Shown: one piece after another, positions 1 to 9,894 of the stretch
How positions within the stretch are numbered: the first letter of the stretch is position 1
Layout: each line of letters starts with the position of its first letter
From: Nonlabens arenilitoris
GTDB taxonomy: Bacteria > Bacteroidota > Bacteroidia > Flavobacteriales > Flavobacteriaceae
Direction: 5' to 3'
Assembly (NCBI RefSeq): GCF_002954765.1
Contig: NZ_MTPW01000001.1
Coordinates: forward strand, 372,001-436,000
Length of the DNA stretch: 64,000 nt
Notes under the pieces: model-generated
Database searches by the model: none
What the model saw: the letters and a program-made list of their open reading frames with translations, nothing else
Told to the model about the DNA's origin: nothing
Position numbers and translations under genes: made by a program

Positions 1-422
1 TCTTTCTCAAAGTATGTAGACCATACATTTTTATCATCTCTACCGTGATGATACACCTTACCTATGCTTATGGTCTTATATCCATTACTATTGAACAACT
101 GTGGTAAGGACACCAGTTCTTTATGTACTTTACGTAAAGGTGTGAAAATGTTATAAATACCTAAAGTTTCTGGGCGTAAACCTGTTAACATACTCATTCT
201 TGAAGGGGCACAAATTGCCTGTTGAACATAAGCCTTGTTAAACATTACTCCTTCTATGGCTAGTTGATCTATGTGAGGAGTAATAGCTGTTTCACTTCCA
301 TAACAGCCCAACTCTGCTCTTAAATCGTCTACATAAAAAACAAGAACATTAGGTGGATTTTCTTGTGCGGTACACTGCGTTAAACATAAAGCAGTAATAC
401 ATAATGCTAAGATTTTTTTCAT
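1..422 (-). CDS. Sulfatase, S1 family (iduronate-2-sulfatase-like), C-terminus outside window
   Basis: Partial gene: the N-terminal 140 residues are present and the rest lies beyond the window edge. The product begins [10 protein letters not shown] and has a lipobox-like LTQC, so it is probably exported as a lipoprotein. The metal-binding start of the alkaline phosphatase/sulfatase fold is visible as [18 protein letters not shown], and the formylglycine signature is C71-A-P-S-R followed by MSMLTG. Cys71 would be matured to formylglycine for sulfate ester hydrolysis. It lies 21 bp downstream of another sulfatase on the same strand, so the two are probably co-transcribed. The substrate is inferred from context as a sulfated rhamnose-containing ulvan oligosaccharide. 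The S1 subfamily cannot be fixed from this fragment. Confidence 0.9.
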   Translation of the reverse strand, partial: MKKILALCITALCLTQCTAQENPPNVLVFYVDDLRAELGCYGSETAITPHIDQLAIEGVMFNKAYVQQAICAPSRMSMLTGLRPETLGIYNIFTPLRKVHKELVSLPQLFNSNGYKTISIGKVYHHGRDDKNVWSTYFEK

Positions 423-443
423 TGTATAATTTTAGTCTTATTC

Positions 444-1940
444 TTAATTTATGACCAGTGATTGTGGTGATTGCACCGTACCTTTTCCTTTGTTCCAGCT
501 CCTCCAGTCTATTGCGTTGCGCTTATCATCAAACTTATATTTCCATTTTTTCATGTAGTAATTTCTGGGTCTTATGGAATCTCGTATATGTTGCAGTTGT
601 TGCTTCAATTGAGTATCTAAGTCTTTCTGAATTTCTTGAAACTCTGGCTTGCCTAATAAATTATTTTGTTGGAATGGATCATTAGTATTATCATAGAACA
701 TAGTAGGTCCATCAGGTGTGACTGCATAAGTATATTGTTTTGTTCTAATGGCTCTATAAGGTTGATCCTTAAAGTTTGAACCAAATGGTGCGACGTTCAT
801 AATTAATGCTGCTCTATCTTGATGAATATTAGGGTTTTTAATTAGTTGTGAAAGGTTCTCTCCTTCCATATCTTCTGGAATAGCAATATCTGTTAAACCT
901 AATAATGATGGTAAAATATCTGGTGTTGTTAACGGTGCGTTTACAATTTTCCCTTTATGCTTTCTTATGGAAGGGTAACGTATTAAAAATGGTACTCTAG
1001 CAGCTTCATCCCAGGCGAGTTGTTTTACAAACGGTTTTACGCCATGTGCGCCCATCATCTCACCATGGTCAGATGAAAATATAACGATGGTATTATCAAA
1101 CAATTCTAGCTCTTCCATTTTATCTAACAATCTACCTATGGCTTCATCTGTAGCCGTTGCATGCGCATAATAGCCTTGTAACTCTATGCGTGCTTTTTCC
1201 TTGAATTCCTCTGATATATTAGGATTCAAAGTGAGTTTTTCTGGTGGATATAGGTCTTTATACTTCTTTGGTGCACTGCCGTGCGGATAATGTGGTGTAG
1301 CAATAGAGACAAAGGCTAAAAAAGGTTGCTCATCACTAGCATGGTCTGTAATATACTGATTAACGTCATTTACAATAGCAAATGGTGAGTAGGTATCCCA
1401 ATGTTTTAACTTGGGATTATCATTATCATAATACGGCATTTTGGTGTAATTATGAGAACATTCTATGGCTTTCCAGTATTCAAAACCTTGACGTCGTTCT
1501 TTTGGGATATAAGAAGACCTTCCGTGTCCATCGAGGTGCCATTTTCCCCAATAGGCTGTTTGATAACCTTGGTCTTTAAATAATTCTGCCATGGTTACTT
1601 CTTGTGCTGGAAAGTAGATGTCATTTAAAAACATACCTGTGGTAGTAGGAAATTTACCGGTTAACAAGGCTGCTCTATGAGGTGTACAAACTGGCGTTAC
1701 AGAAACGGCGTTAGTAAAGTTTACAGACTCTTTTGCAAGAGCGTCTAAATGTGGCGTTTTCACATCTGGATTACCAGCATATCCCAGTGCAGTGCCACGC
1801 CATTGATCTGTTAGTATATAAATAATGTTTGGTTTCTTAGAAATTTCTGCAACATTAGATGAGTTTTCTTCTTTTCCTTCATTAGTCTTACAACTTAAAA
1901 GTGAACAAAAGCAGCATAGGATCATAATAATTTTCTTCAT
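444..1940 (-). CDS. Sulfatase, S1 family, lipoprotein
   Basis: Complete 498-residue sulfatase. A lipoprotein signal with lipobox LLSC ends near residue 17. The sulfatase fold starts with NIIYILTDQWRGTALGYAG (metal-binding Asp near residue 45), and the formylglycine motif is C85-T-P-H-R-A-A-L-L-T-G. The His in place of the more usual Ser is still compatible with the C-x-P-x-R signature. Further family hallmarks are GKWHLDGHG and SSDHGEMMGAHG. It probably removes sulfate esters from ulvan oligosaccharides in the periplasm or at the cell surface; the position specificity is not readable. It precedes a second sulfatase by 21 bp and follows the nucleoside-hydrolase-like gene by 155 bp, a gap that carries one of the repeated palindromes. 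Confidence 0.93.
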   Translation of the reverse strand: MKKIIMILCCFCSLLSCKTNEGKEENSSNVAEISKKPNIIYILTDQWRGTALGYAGNPDVKTPHLDALAKESVNFTNAVSVTPVCTPHRAALLTGKFPTTTGMFLNDIYFPAQEVTMAELFKDQGYQTAYWGKWHLDGHGRSSYIPKERRQGFEYWKAIECSHNYTKMPYYDNDNPKLKHWDTYSPFAIVNDVNQYITDHASDEQPFLAFVSIATPHYPHGSAPKKYKDLYPPEKLTLNPNISEEFKEKARIELQGYYAHATATDEAIGRLLDKMEELELFDNTIVIFSSDHGEMMGAHGVKPFVKQLAWDEAARVPFLIRYPSIRKHKGKIVNAPLTTPDILPSLLGLTDIAIPEDMEGENLSQLIKNPNIHQDRAALIMNVAPFGSNFKDQPYRAIRTKQYTYAVTPDGPTMFYDNTNDPFQQNNLLGKPEFQEIQKDLDTQLKQQLQHIRDSIRPRNYYMKKWKYKFDDKRNAIDWRSWNKGKGTVQSPQSLVIN

Positions 1941-2035
1941 AAGTAATGTTGTGTCTTTTTTATTTGTCCCATTAGTTCATCAACAGGTCATAAGAATCTC
2001 AATGATAATTATTTACACTGTGTTTTAATTGTCTA

Positions 2036-2051
2036 CGCTTTCGCGAAAGCG
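2036..2051. repeat. Iterated 16-bp palindrome CGCTTTCGCGAAAGCG
   Basis: This is a perfect 16-bp self-complementary sequence in the gap between the first complete sulfatase and the nucleoside-hydrolase-like gene. Identical copies occur at 46453, 57171 and 61775, with near-perfect copies at 11114 and 21046. Function is unknown. Confidence 0.85.
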
Positions 2052-2095
2052 AAATAACCTAGTATAATTAAGATGTTAAAATATCTCACGTTTTT

Positions 2096-4075
2096 TCAAT
2101 TCTGTGCTGTGATATAATTTAGTAAAATATGTTTAACATCAGTTACAGTGCCTTGTTTAAGACCTTGGTGAACATTAGCTCCAGTAATCCAGTAAAGAAT
2201 CATACCAGCATCAGAACAATCCCATTTGCCTTTTTGAAATTTAACGACATCATCCACCTCTGCCATTTTACCGTATAACCATACCTGCTGTAATCTTGAA
2301 TCTTTATGGTCTCTGGCCCAATTCCACTGTTCCATATTTACTTTAAGTTTTATATTCTGATCTGGAATGCGCACTTCTTCTACTCCAAAATCTAATATTT
2401 GCTGCCAGGAGTAAAAATCTCCTGCGTCATCATTTGCAGGATGGTGAGTGACTACCTTTACAAATAGATGCTTGTCCTTATCACTAGCTGCTAGAGCAAA
2501 ACCTATAACATCTGGCTCTCCTGCTTCTATAATCCAAAGTGGATCACTTGCTGTAGATGCGTTTATGGCTCGAGCTAAATCTTTAATAGTATGATCTAAA
2601 TCCCATTTTGCGTCTAAAAATTTAAGATGATCAAAACCACCCCATCGTCTTGCGGTCACATCGCAAACACTTTGCATCATAGCATGTCTTTCTATTTCGG
2701 CTTTTTCTGAAATTCGATTAACGCGTAATAAATCACAACTGTGCGAGTAATGTACTAGACGGTCTTCTAGTCCAGCAGCTCTTAGTAACGCAATGGAAAC
2801 CGCGGTTCCTCCTAAATCATCTGGGTCTGGTGAGTTACCGTCAGCTACTACAGCGATACGACCTGAAGGTGGTATTATGTCAGGTATCTTATTATGTACC
2901 ACTTCTAAATTACTTTTAAAGGGTGTTTTTATCACATCTTTTCCTTTTCCTACTGGTGTGAAAATGATACCAGACCATCGTGCTCTGGCAAATTCTTTTC
3001 CATCTGCACTAGCTATTTGACCACTTACAGTGATTTTATCACCTTTATGCAGTTTTACATTTTCCCAAAGTGCGTTGTTTTTTTCACCTTCTTCAAATAC
3101 ATCTTTAGCTAATGGTGGTTTAAATGTTCCAAGCGTGTTACCATTGATACTTATTTTAAACTCTGATTGTCCATCATTTTCACCTACGGCTACAAATACG
3201 AGGTCGTAGTTTCCATTTTTAAAGGTAAACGTAGTTGTCGTTTCAGCCTCTTTATGTTTATTAGGATTAATTCCTAACCATTTCCCAGAAGCATGTTTGT
3301 AAAATTCTGTACCATTAACAGGAAAGTCATTAATAGGTAAGGTTTTATTCTCGATAACAGTTGCTGCTATTTGTTTATAGTAAGAACGCAGTGGCCAAAG
3401 CGTCGTGACTTTTAAACCTTCATCTTTTGGTATATAATTGATGTTTTTAGTTAGAATAAATTTATCGAATTCAAAACCATCTTCCCGCATACTAAACTGT
3501 ATATCGTGCGTGCCTGGTTGATTGAAGTCTAAATATATTTGTTGTGGTACGCCACAGTGCTCCTCTTTTGTGCGCTGCTTACTTTCCCAGGTCCATTTGT
3601 TTTTTCCTTGACACCATTGCATGCGTCTACCATTTTCTGGCCACTGTCCATTGAGACCTACATGTATACCATTATCTTCACTTCCTGTGCTATATGCACG
3701 CACCCAAACGTAATAACGACCTGGTGTATTTATTCTAACTTTATAGTGTAATATTCCTAATTCTCCTGCTTTATTTGAAAAATTTTCTCCTACCACAAGT
3801 GCGTCTTCATGTGTGATTCTTGTGTCTGGCAGTATTTTTATATAGCCGTTATTACTCGCCTTATCCTTAGTTTTTTTATCATTTGCGGTAATGTACCACT
3901 GTCTTATTTTAGACTTGCTTTGTTTATAGAAATATTCTGCTTCAACGGCAATTGCACCATTGTTTTCTATAAATATGACCTCATCATCAACAATGGGTAG
4001 TGAAGATTCTTTAGTTTGAGCATTTAAAGTCAAGCTAAAAACTACAAACAACATTAAAAAGATTTTAATTCTCAT
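2096..4075 (-). CDS. Secreted protein with N-terminal carbohydrate-binding region and C-terminal nucleoside-hydrolase-like domain
   Basis: A 659-residue protein with a Sec signal peptide ending near LTLNAQ. Residues about 30-200 resemble a CBM-type beta-sandwich (AVEAEYFYK, then RYYVWVRAYSTG and GTHDIQFSMREDGFEFDKFIL), of the kind found in secreted agarases and other PUL enzymes. A second sandwich-like stretch covers about 240-370. Residues about 400-659 carry the Asp-rich start of the nucleoside hydrolase fold (VVADGNSPDPDDLGGTAVS) and a WIIEAGEPDVIGFAL stretch. Nucleoside hydrolases cleave N-ribosyl bonds, but in this setting a glycan substrate or a non-catalytic role is more plausible; that is inference. 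It starts 10 bp after the GH78 stop, so the two form an operon under the ulvan-type promoter at 6898-6942. Confidence 0.6.
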   Translation of the reverse strand: MRIKIFLMLFVVFSLTLNAQTKESSLPIVDDEVIFIENNGAIAVEAEYFYKQSKSKIRQWYITANDKKTKDKASNNGYIKILPDTRITHEDALVVGENFSNKAGELGILHYKVRINTPGRYYVWVRAYSTGSEDNGIHVGLNGQWPENGRRMQWCQGKNKWTWESKQRTKEEHCGVPQQIYLDFNQPGTHDIQFSMREDGFEFDKFILTKNINYIPKDEGLKVTTLWPLRSYYKQIAATVIENKTLPINDFPVNGTEFYKHASGKWLGINPNKHKEAETTTTFTFKNGNYDLVFVAVGENDGQSEFKISINGNTLGTFKPPLAKDVFEEGEKNNALWENVKLHKGDKITVSGQIASADGKEFARARWSGIIFTPVGKGKDVIKTPFKSNLEVVHNKIPDIIPPSGRIAVVADGNSPDPDDLGGTAVSIALLRAAGLEDRLVHYSHSCDLLRVNRISEKAEIERHAMMQSVCDVTARRWGGFDHLKFLDAKWDLDHTIKDLARAINASTASDPLWIIEAGEPDVIGFALAASDKDKHLFVKVVTHHPANDDAGDFYSWQQILDFGVEEVRIPDQNIKLKVNMEQWNWARDHKDSRLQQVWLYGKMAEVDDVVKFQKGKWDCSDAGMILYWITGANVHQGLKQGTVTDVKHILLNYITAQN

Positions 4076-4085
4076 AGCATATCAT

Positions 4086-6878
4086 TTACTTAACTACAGA
4101 TTGAAATGAGTAACTACCAGGTTGAACTTCTAGTTCAAATGCATCTTTTCTGGTATTTTTTAATAGCACACTGTTAGTATCAGAAAAAGTAATTCCATCG
4201 AGAATCAATTCTTGATCAGTATTTGCTGGCACCAGCACTACCGCAATGGTATTAGGTGGCACGGTTATATCTAATTGAAATTGATTTCCTTTAATTTTCC
4301 ATGAAGAAGATACCTTACCATAAGGAGTGTTTAATGAGGCAGCGGCTGCGTTAAGTGGTTGCCTTACCTGTGGTGCTATTTTTATGATTTTATATCCAGC
4401 CTCTAGAGGTGCGATACCTGCGATACGTTCATACATCCATTCTCCTATGGCTCCATAAGCATAATGATTGAGGCTATTCATGCTCATAGTGTTATAACCA
4501 TCTGTTTTACTGTAACTATTCCATCGTTCCCAGACGGTCGTCGCACCTTGATTAATGGAGTAAAACCAGGAAGGATAGGTTTCATTAAATAATAATTTAT
4601 AGACTACATCTACTTCACCCATATCATCTAAAACTTTAGATAATAAAGGCGTCCCTAAAAAGCCTGTTCTTAAATGATAATCAGCTTCTTTAAGTTTACG
4701 CAATAAATTAGTCTGTGCATTTTTTACTTTATGTTCTGGTAATAACTCAAATGCTAATGCTAATAAATACGAAGTTTGCGTTTCTGTAACATCTTTTACT
4801 TTTCCAGTTTCATCAAAAAACTTATTATCAAAAGCTTTTGCTACCGTTTGATACAACGCTTCATATTTAGCTTGCTCATCTGTTTTACCTAGTACTTGTG
4901 CAGCTTGAGCGGTTAATTGAGCTGAATGTGCAAAAAATGCTGTTCCAATTAAGTTTCTAGAAGTATCTCCTGTATTTTTTTTACTTTCTGGATATGGCTG
5001 TAACCAATCTGAAAAAGACATCATATTAGAAATATGGTTATTTGATTTCTTTTGATGATAAGCTACCCAGTTTTTCATCATCTCATAATTATCTTCCAGA
5101 ACACCTATATCTCCCGTACGCCTATAGATTTTCCAAGGTATAATGGTTGCAACGTCGCCCCAACCTGAACTTCCTATTTTATTACCTCGTGTATCTGGTA
5201 CCGTCCAGGGAATAGCACCATCTTCAAGTTGTGCTTCACGAACACTTTGCAACCAGCTGGCCCAAAATTTATATACATCTGCATTAAACATAGAGGTAGG
5301 TCCAAAAACTTGTGCATCTCCGGTCCAGCCTAATCGCTCATCACGTTGCGGACAATCTGTTGGGATATCCAGAAAGTTCCCTCGTAATCCCCAAACTATA
5401 TTGCTTTGCAGTTGATTGAGTTTCTCATGTGATGATGTAAATGTACCATTATTTTCAAAATCTGAATATTGCACTATTCCTGTTAACCAGTTTTTTACAG
5501 GCTTTTTTGAAGTGTCGTAACCACTTAATTCAACAAATCTAAAACCGTGAAAAGTGAATTTAGGAGTGTATTCTATATCACCATCCTTTGAAGCGATATA
5601 ATAATCAGTAGAATGGGCGCTTCTATAGTTCTTAGTATAAAAGGTTCCATCAGGAGCTAACATTTCTGCAAATCTTATCTTTAATGTATCTCCTTTTCTC
5701 ATGGGTACTTGAACACGAGGTACTCCTACCATATTTTGTTCTAAGTCAAAAATAGTGGTACTATCTGTTTGAGTAATTTTTTCTGGGGATAATTCTATCA
5801 TTCCTTTTACCGTTGTGTGACGCTTAGGCTCCAGTGCTACATCATCATCTAAATCAGACACCTCAACGTTTACCCAATCCTTATCATCAAAATGATAAGT
5901 CACCCAATGAGGTATTTCAAAATTTGCATTATAGATTTCTCCATCATATATCTCTGCAAATTGAAGTGGCCCATTAGTTGTTCCTTTCCATGTTTCGTCT
6001 GACACCACAGAGACTTTAGCACCATCATTCATAGTCATTTCTAACTGTGCTAAAACTTGAGGTGAAATGGTATTATCCCAAGGTGTGGTTCCCCACAATA
6101 ACCTGCCGGAATGCCATCCAGAAGCTACTTCTACACCTATGGTGTTTTCCCCAGATCGAATCAATTTTGTGACATCATAAGTAAGTGTTTCTATGCGCTG
6201 ATCATAGGTTGTAAAACCAGGCGACATGACGTCATCTGATACATTTTTACCATTTATAGAAACATCAAAGACGCCTTTGGCAGTAATATAAAGTCTTGCA
6301 TCAATTACTTGATCAAGTAGCTCAAATTCTTTTCTCAAATATTGTGGTCGATGTATCAGTACGTTTTCTCTGCCTCTTATACTGTCTTTTGCCGTATTAA
6401 GGCCTATCCATTTTGCGTTCCAATCTTTATTTTGCAATAACCCTAGTTCAAAATGATTAACAGCACTCCATTCAGAACCTTGATTACTTTGATTCCAAAA
6501 CTGGACTTGCCAGTATACTTTCTGACGAGATTTTAAAGATTCACCAGTGTACTTTATCCATGCTGACTGATTAGATTCTCGTTTGCCAGAATCCCATAAA
6601 TCTGCGTTATTAGGTAATAAATCTTCACGTGAGGCTACCACGATACGGTATGCTGACTGATTTATAATATCTTTATTAATAGGAAGTTTCCATGAAAAAG
6701 TAGGAGTAGCATCGTAAAAACCTAAGGGATTTCTAAAACCTTCAGAGACGGTTAATTGTTCTGGTTGCTCTAGCCTATTAGGTTGTTTACATGCCGTAAG
6801 ATTTAGAAGCATAAGTGTCATAAAAATGACTGAAACACAGTTGAAATATGATTTTTTGAACATATTAGTCAGCATCAA
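4086..6878 (-). CDS. Alpha-L-rhamnosidase, GH78, lipoprotein
   Basis: A 930-residue protein with the GH78 domain order: N-terminal Fn3-like and jelly-roll modules (WKLPINKD, VYWQVQFWNQ, DWNAKWIGLN), an (alpha/alpha)6 barrel, and a C-terminal beta-sandwich. The catalytic-region signature DCPQRDERLGWTGD is present, as is the later acidic motif TTVWERWNSY followed by SLNHYAYGAIGEWMY. The signal peptide has a lipobox LTAC. It would release terminal L-rhamnose from desulfated ulvan oligomers. The start could be Met1 or Met6 (position 6863); the second gives a cleaner signal peptide. It is the first gene of an operon with the nucleoside-hydrolase-like gene 10 bp downstream. Confidence 0.92.
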   Translation of the reverse strand: MMLTNMFKKSYFNCVSVIFMTLMLLNLTACKQPNRLEQPEQLTVSEGFRNPLGFYDATPTFSWKLPINKDIINQSAYRIVVASREDLLPNNADLWDSGKRESNQSAWIKYTGESLKSRQKVYWQVQFWNQSNQGSEWSAVNHFELGLLQNKDWNAKWIGLNTAKDSIRGRENVLIHRPQYLRKEFELLDQVIDARLYITAKGVFDVSINGKNVSDDVMSPGFTTYDQRIETLTYDVTKLIRSGENTIGVEVASGWHSGRLLWGTTPWDNTISPQVLAQLEMTMNDGAKVSVVSDETWKGTTNGPLQFAEIYDGEIYNANFEIPHWVTYHFDDKDWVNVEVSDLDDDVALEPKRHTTVKGMIELSPEKITQTDSTTIFDLEQNMVGVPRVQVPMRKGDTLKIRFAEMLAPDGTFYTKNYRSAHSTDYYIASKDGDIEYTPKFTFHGFRFVELSGYDTSKKPVKNWLTGIVQYSDFENNGTFTSSHEKLNQLQSNIVWGLRGNFLDIPTDCPQRDERLGWTGDAQVFGPTSMFNADVYKFWASWLQSVREAQLEDGAIPWTVPDTRGNKIGSSGWGDVATIIPWKIYRRTGDIGVLEDNYEMMKNWVAYHQKKSNNHISNMMSFSDWLQPYPESKKNTGDTSRNLIGTAFFAHSAQLTAQAAQVLGKTDEQAKYEALYQTVAKAFDNKFFDETGKVKDVTETQTSYLLALAFELLPEHKVKNAQTNLLRKLKEADYHLRTGFLGTPLLSKVLDDMGEVDVVYKLLFNETYPSWFYSINQGATTVWERWNSYSKTDGYNTMSMNSLNHYAYGAIGEWMYERIAGIAPLEAGYKIIKIAPQVRQPLNAAAASLNTPYGKVSSSWKIKGNQFQLDITVPPNTIAVVLVPANTDQELILDGITFSDTNSVLLKNTRKDAFELEVQPGSYSFQSVVK

Positions 6879-6897
6879 TTAAACAAATCAAGTAATT

Positions 6898-6942
6898 GTA
6901 AAGTGCAATAATTACTATAAACAACCATCCTGCTCTGTCTAG
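6898..6942 (-). promoter_or_regulatory. PUL operator/promoter (divergent copy) upstream of GH78
   Basis: Read towards the GH78 gene, the direct-repeat operator is CTAGACA-GAG-CAGGATG (6926-6942). The second half-site is good and the first is weaker. Twenty bases further is CACTTTAC, a poor match to TAnnTTTG. The operator ends 47 bp before the start codon. It is the least conserved of the twelve copies. Confidence 0.5.
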
Positions 6943-6981
6943 AATATTATTATTTAAGTATTTTATAAAACTATTGAAAAG

Positions 6982-7011
6982 AAAAAACCAAAGACAGTTA
7001 TATCTCTGGTC
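6982..7011 (-). terminator. Intrinsic terminator after the secreted beta-propeller lyase gene
   Basis: On the minus strand ACCAGAGA pairs with TCTTTGGT (8 bp with one G-T) around a short loop, followed by a run of six T. It lies 25 bp past the stop codon of the lyase at 7036. Confidence 0.7.
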
Positions 7012-7035
7012 TATTTGAAAAGGATATTTGATAGA

Positions 7036-9489
7036 TTATTTGATAACCAGTTTTGAATGATAAACTTTTGAATCACTATCAATAACCTTAACTAAATACA
7101 TTCCAGTTTTAAATCTACCCTTGTTTGAAATATCTATTCTGTTAGAATTGATAGTTTTTTGGTATACTAATTTACCCAGCATATCATATATCGCAACACT
7201 AGCTCCACTATTTTGATTCATTACAATCGAGAACTCATCCTTTGCTGGATTAGGGAATATTTTGATATCGCTAATTTTATCATTTACCTCTGATGTACTC
7301 AAAGTGGTAGATTCTACTATCCATTTAGAGCGATCTCCAGAATTAGGCACGTGTTCAATGATGCCGTTAGGGTTGTGGTATATATAATTTCCACCATTCC
7401 TGGTTTGAAATTGATACGTATTATCACTGCTATTATAAATGACAGTAAATTGTTTATCAGAATCTTCCCTAGGTGCTACAAAACCGGTATTAATAACATC
7501 ATTAGGTGGACTACCAGCGGCTCTTAAAACACCTCTATCTGTTCTTTTACTTTCAATATTATAGAAATTTCCTACCTGAACGATTTCCCATTCTTTATCA
7601 CCAGAAACCGTATTAATTCCATCTATACTTTCCACTACATCTGCGCCTACTGAATGCATATACTGACCAGTGACAAAGTTCTTAATGCGATAGATGTCTC
7701 CTGTTAAATCATTAGGGTCATCCATACGCCAGTTCACCGTGATAGGATTTGAAGTTACAGTATTATTAGTAGCGTTATAGGCTACAGCCTCTACAGTATA
7801 AGCCGCCTCTACAGTTGGCGCCCAATCTAAGGAATATGGTGTGGTAGTATCTGTTCCTAATAACGTACCGTCTACCATAAATTCGACTCTTGAGATACTT
7901 CCATTATCATCTGCAGCATCTGCTAAAATTTGAATAGTCTGACCTATATCATAAGTCTCGCCATCAAATGGAGCTGTTAACGACACTCTAAAAGGATCAA
8001 CGACAATGTCTAAATCAATGATTTGAAGATATAATGGTCTAGCGCTACCAGATGCATTTTCCATGAGATAGTAATGAAGTTTTCCATCTATGATATGAAC
8101 TTTACCATGGCTAAAAGTTCTACCTGTAGTTGCCTGATAAATTGTTGTAAAATTATTTGTTCCACCATCTGTTTTTTGAACTCTAACTCTTCCATTATTT
8201 AAATCGATAATGAAAACGTCATCACCTGCCGTATAAATAGCCTCACCACCTGAAAAATTCTCAGAAGTTGTAAAGTTCATCGCTCCGGCAGGTTTGTAGA
8301 TATGTAGATTTTTAGTGACGTTATTTTCATCATCTCTTACTCTACTTATAATATGAACATCTCCATTATCTGTAACTGTCCAATCAAAGCCACCAACTAT
8401 ATATACTTGATTTGCTTGTTGTGTTTGCACATAATCTCCTGGCTCCATGATTTTAATTAAATCAGCATCATAAAGTGGTAGACTAAAAGGTGTTCCATCG
8501 TGGCTTTTCCAATTAGAAGCTCCAGTTTGATCATCTGAATAGGCATAATATACACCATTTTGATATTGATACTTATCGTTATTATCCCCAGATCTACGTT
8601 GAAACCCTATGCGCATTTTACCGTTAACATATTTTAAACTACCATAAAGACCCCAATTATGAGTAATACCTGATTGATTTTGTGCATTTAAAGCATTGAA
8701 GTCGATAAAACTTGACCAGTTACCTGTGTTTGCATCATATTTGGTGAATTTATATTTACCATTATTATTTCCACCTTCACGCATATTCATGATTAACTCG
8801 CCTGAGTCGTTAAGAAAAAATGTTGGATAGGTTAATCCATCAAATTGATTTTGACTAATAGAACCAGTTAATCGTAAATGTTTATAGCCGCCAGCATTAT
8901 TCTGTACAAATTGACTAAGTGTGAATTGTGAGTCTGGTAACGTCGCCGCATTAGGTACTGAATAAGAATATCTAAAATAATCGTTAGCTAGACTACCATC
9001 TGAAGGTTTAGTCGCACTATACGCATGCATATCGTAAAGTAAATGAATAGTCCCATCTAAAGGACTAATCCCGACCGCTATGGTATTATGAGACTCACCT
9101 AGCCACCACTTATTTTGAAAACCTGTGTGAGTATGAGGGAATTGTATAGTCGCCATGGTTCCAGTAACCTTATTGTATCTGGTGAGCATGACATGTCTGT
9201 TTGTTTTACCGCCATGATACCAAGTCATAAAGACATAATCTCCATAGGTTTTAATACAATCTCCATGCGCTGAAATTTTATTTCCAAAAACATAATCATA
9301 AAGAGCACTGCTTCCATTATCTGGAGAAGAATTAGCTACTCTTGCACCACTGAAGTGTAGTCCAAAATCAGTGATTTTTACTTCACTTTCAAGAACTACT
9401 TGACTGAAAACCAACGATTGGAAAGAAAAGAATATCGTAAAAAGGAAAATAATTGAACTTGTATTTGCTTTAAATGCAATATTTCTCAT
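7036..9489 (-). CDS. Secreted BNR_4 beta-propeller ulvan lyase candidate (PL24/PL25-like) with Ig, RICIN-like and T9SS domains
   Basis: An 817-residue protein with a signal peptide ending near LVFSQ. Residues about 30-490 form a BNR_4-type propeller with the hallmark block WWLGESHNTIAVGISPLDG and then IHLLYDMHAYS. In PL24/PL25 ulvan lyases this fold uses His/Tyr/Arg residues to cleave rhamnose-3-sulfate to uronate linkages. Residues about 500-590 are an Ig-like module (SLTAPFDGETYDIGQTIQI). Residues about 600-735 are a RICIN/beta-trefoil-like module closely similar to that in the PL28 protein at 21187-22725. Residues about 745-817 are a type-A T9SS domain (IFPNPAKDEFSI, GMYLVKV). It is therefore exported across the outer membrane. 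It lies 71 bp downstream of rhaM. PL24 is my best guess at family; the fold assignment is firmer than the family. Confidence 0.75.
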   Translation of the reverse strand: MRNIAFKANTSSIIFLFTIFFSFQSLVFSQVVLESEVKITDFGLHFSGARVANSSPDNGSSALYDYVFGNKISAHGDCIKTYGDYVFMTWYHGGKTNRHVMLTRYNKVTGTMATIQFPHTHTGFQNKWWLGESHNTIAVGISPLDGTIHLLYDMHAYSATKPSDGSLANDYFRYSYSVPNAATLPDSQFTLSQFVQNNAGGYKHLRLTGSISQNQFDGLTYPTFFLNDSGELIMNMREGGNNNGKYKFTKYDANTGNWSSFIDFNALNAQNQSGITHNWGLYGSLKYVNGKMRIGFQRRSGDNNDKYQYQNGVYYAYSDDQTGASNWKSHDGTPFSLPLYDADLIKIMEPGDYVQTQQANQVYIVGGFDWTVTDNGDVHIISRVRDDENNVTKNLHIYKPAGAMNFTTSENFSGGEAIYTAGDDVFIIDLNNGRVRVQKTDGGTNNFTTIYQATTGRTFSHGKVHIIDGKLHYYLMENASGSARPLYLQIIDLDIVVDPFRVSLTAPFDGETYDIGQTIQILADAADDNGSISRVEFMVDGTLLGTDTTTPYSLDWAPTVEAAYTVEAVAYNATNNTVTSNPITVNWRMDDPNDLTGDIYRIKNFVTGQYMHSVGADVVESIDGINTVSGDKEWEIVQVGNFYNIESKRTDRGVLRAAGSPPNDVINTGFVAPREDSDKQFTVIYNSSDNTYQFQTRNGGNYIYHNPNGIIEHVPNSGDRSKWIVESTTLSTSEVNDKISDIKIFPNPAKDEFSIVMNQNSGASVAIYDMLGKLVYQKTINSNRIDISNKGRFKTGMYLVKVIDSDSKVYHSKLVIK

Positions 9490-9560
9490 AACCTATTTAT
9501 TTTGAGTTGAATGTAAAATTTAGATATCACAGGATTATCACGTACTTACCTTGATAAAAG

Positions 9561-9875
9561 TTATTCCATATAGAAGACCTCTTCTAAAGTTATAGAGACT
9601 GGCGAGTAATCAGGATTTACTTCCATGATATCTGCCATGAATCGCCACCATTTTTGAACAATGGGATGATCTGATAGTTCTTGTGAACCACTATCACCTG
9701 ATACTTTTTGAAAAGCAAACAGCGTATCAGTTTCATCATCTAAAAAAATAGAATATTCACTTACTCCATTATCTTTAAGAAGCACCTTGAGCTCAGGCCA
9801 TAATTCATCATGACGCTTTTTATAAACCTCTTTTTGTCCTTCTTTAATTTTCATTTTAAAGGCAAGTCGTTGCAT
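9561..9875 (-). CDS. rhaM: L-rhamnose mutarotase
   Basis: A 104-residue cytoplasmic protein, the usual length for RhaM. It interconverts the alpha and beta anomers of L-rhamnose. The start MQRLAFKMKI, the catalytic-region motif R21-H22-D23-E24-L-W-P-E-L and the WWRFMADIME block fit the family; His22 is the catalytic residue in the E. coli enzyme. It has no signal peptide. This is the only rhamnose-catabolic gene in the window, so isomerase/kinase or oxidative-pathway genes must be elsewhere. It sits between the CBM6-like gene and the lyase gene on the same strand, but a terminator precedes it. Confidence 0.93.
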   Translation of the reverse strand: MQRLAFKMKIKEGQKEVYKKRHDELWPELKVLLKDNGVSEYSIFLDDETDTLFAFQKVSGDSGSQELSDHPIVQKWWRFMADIMEVNPDYSPVSITLEEVFYME

Positions 9876-9894
9876 GTCTTAATGTTTATGAATT

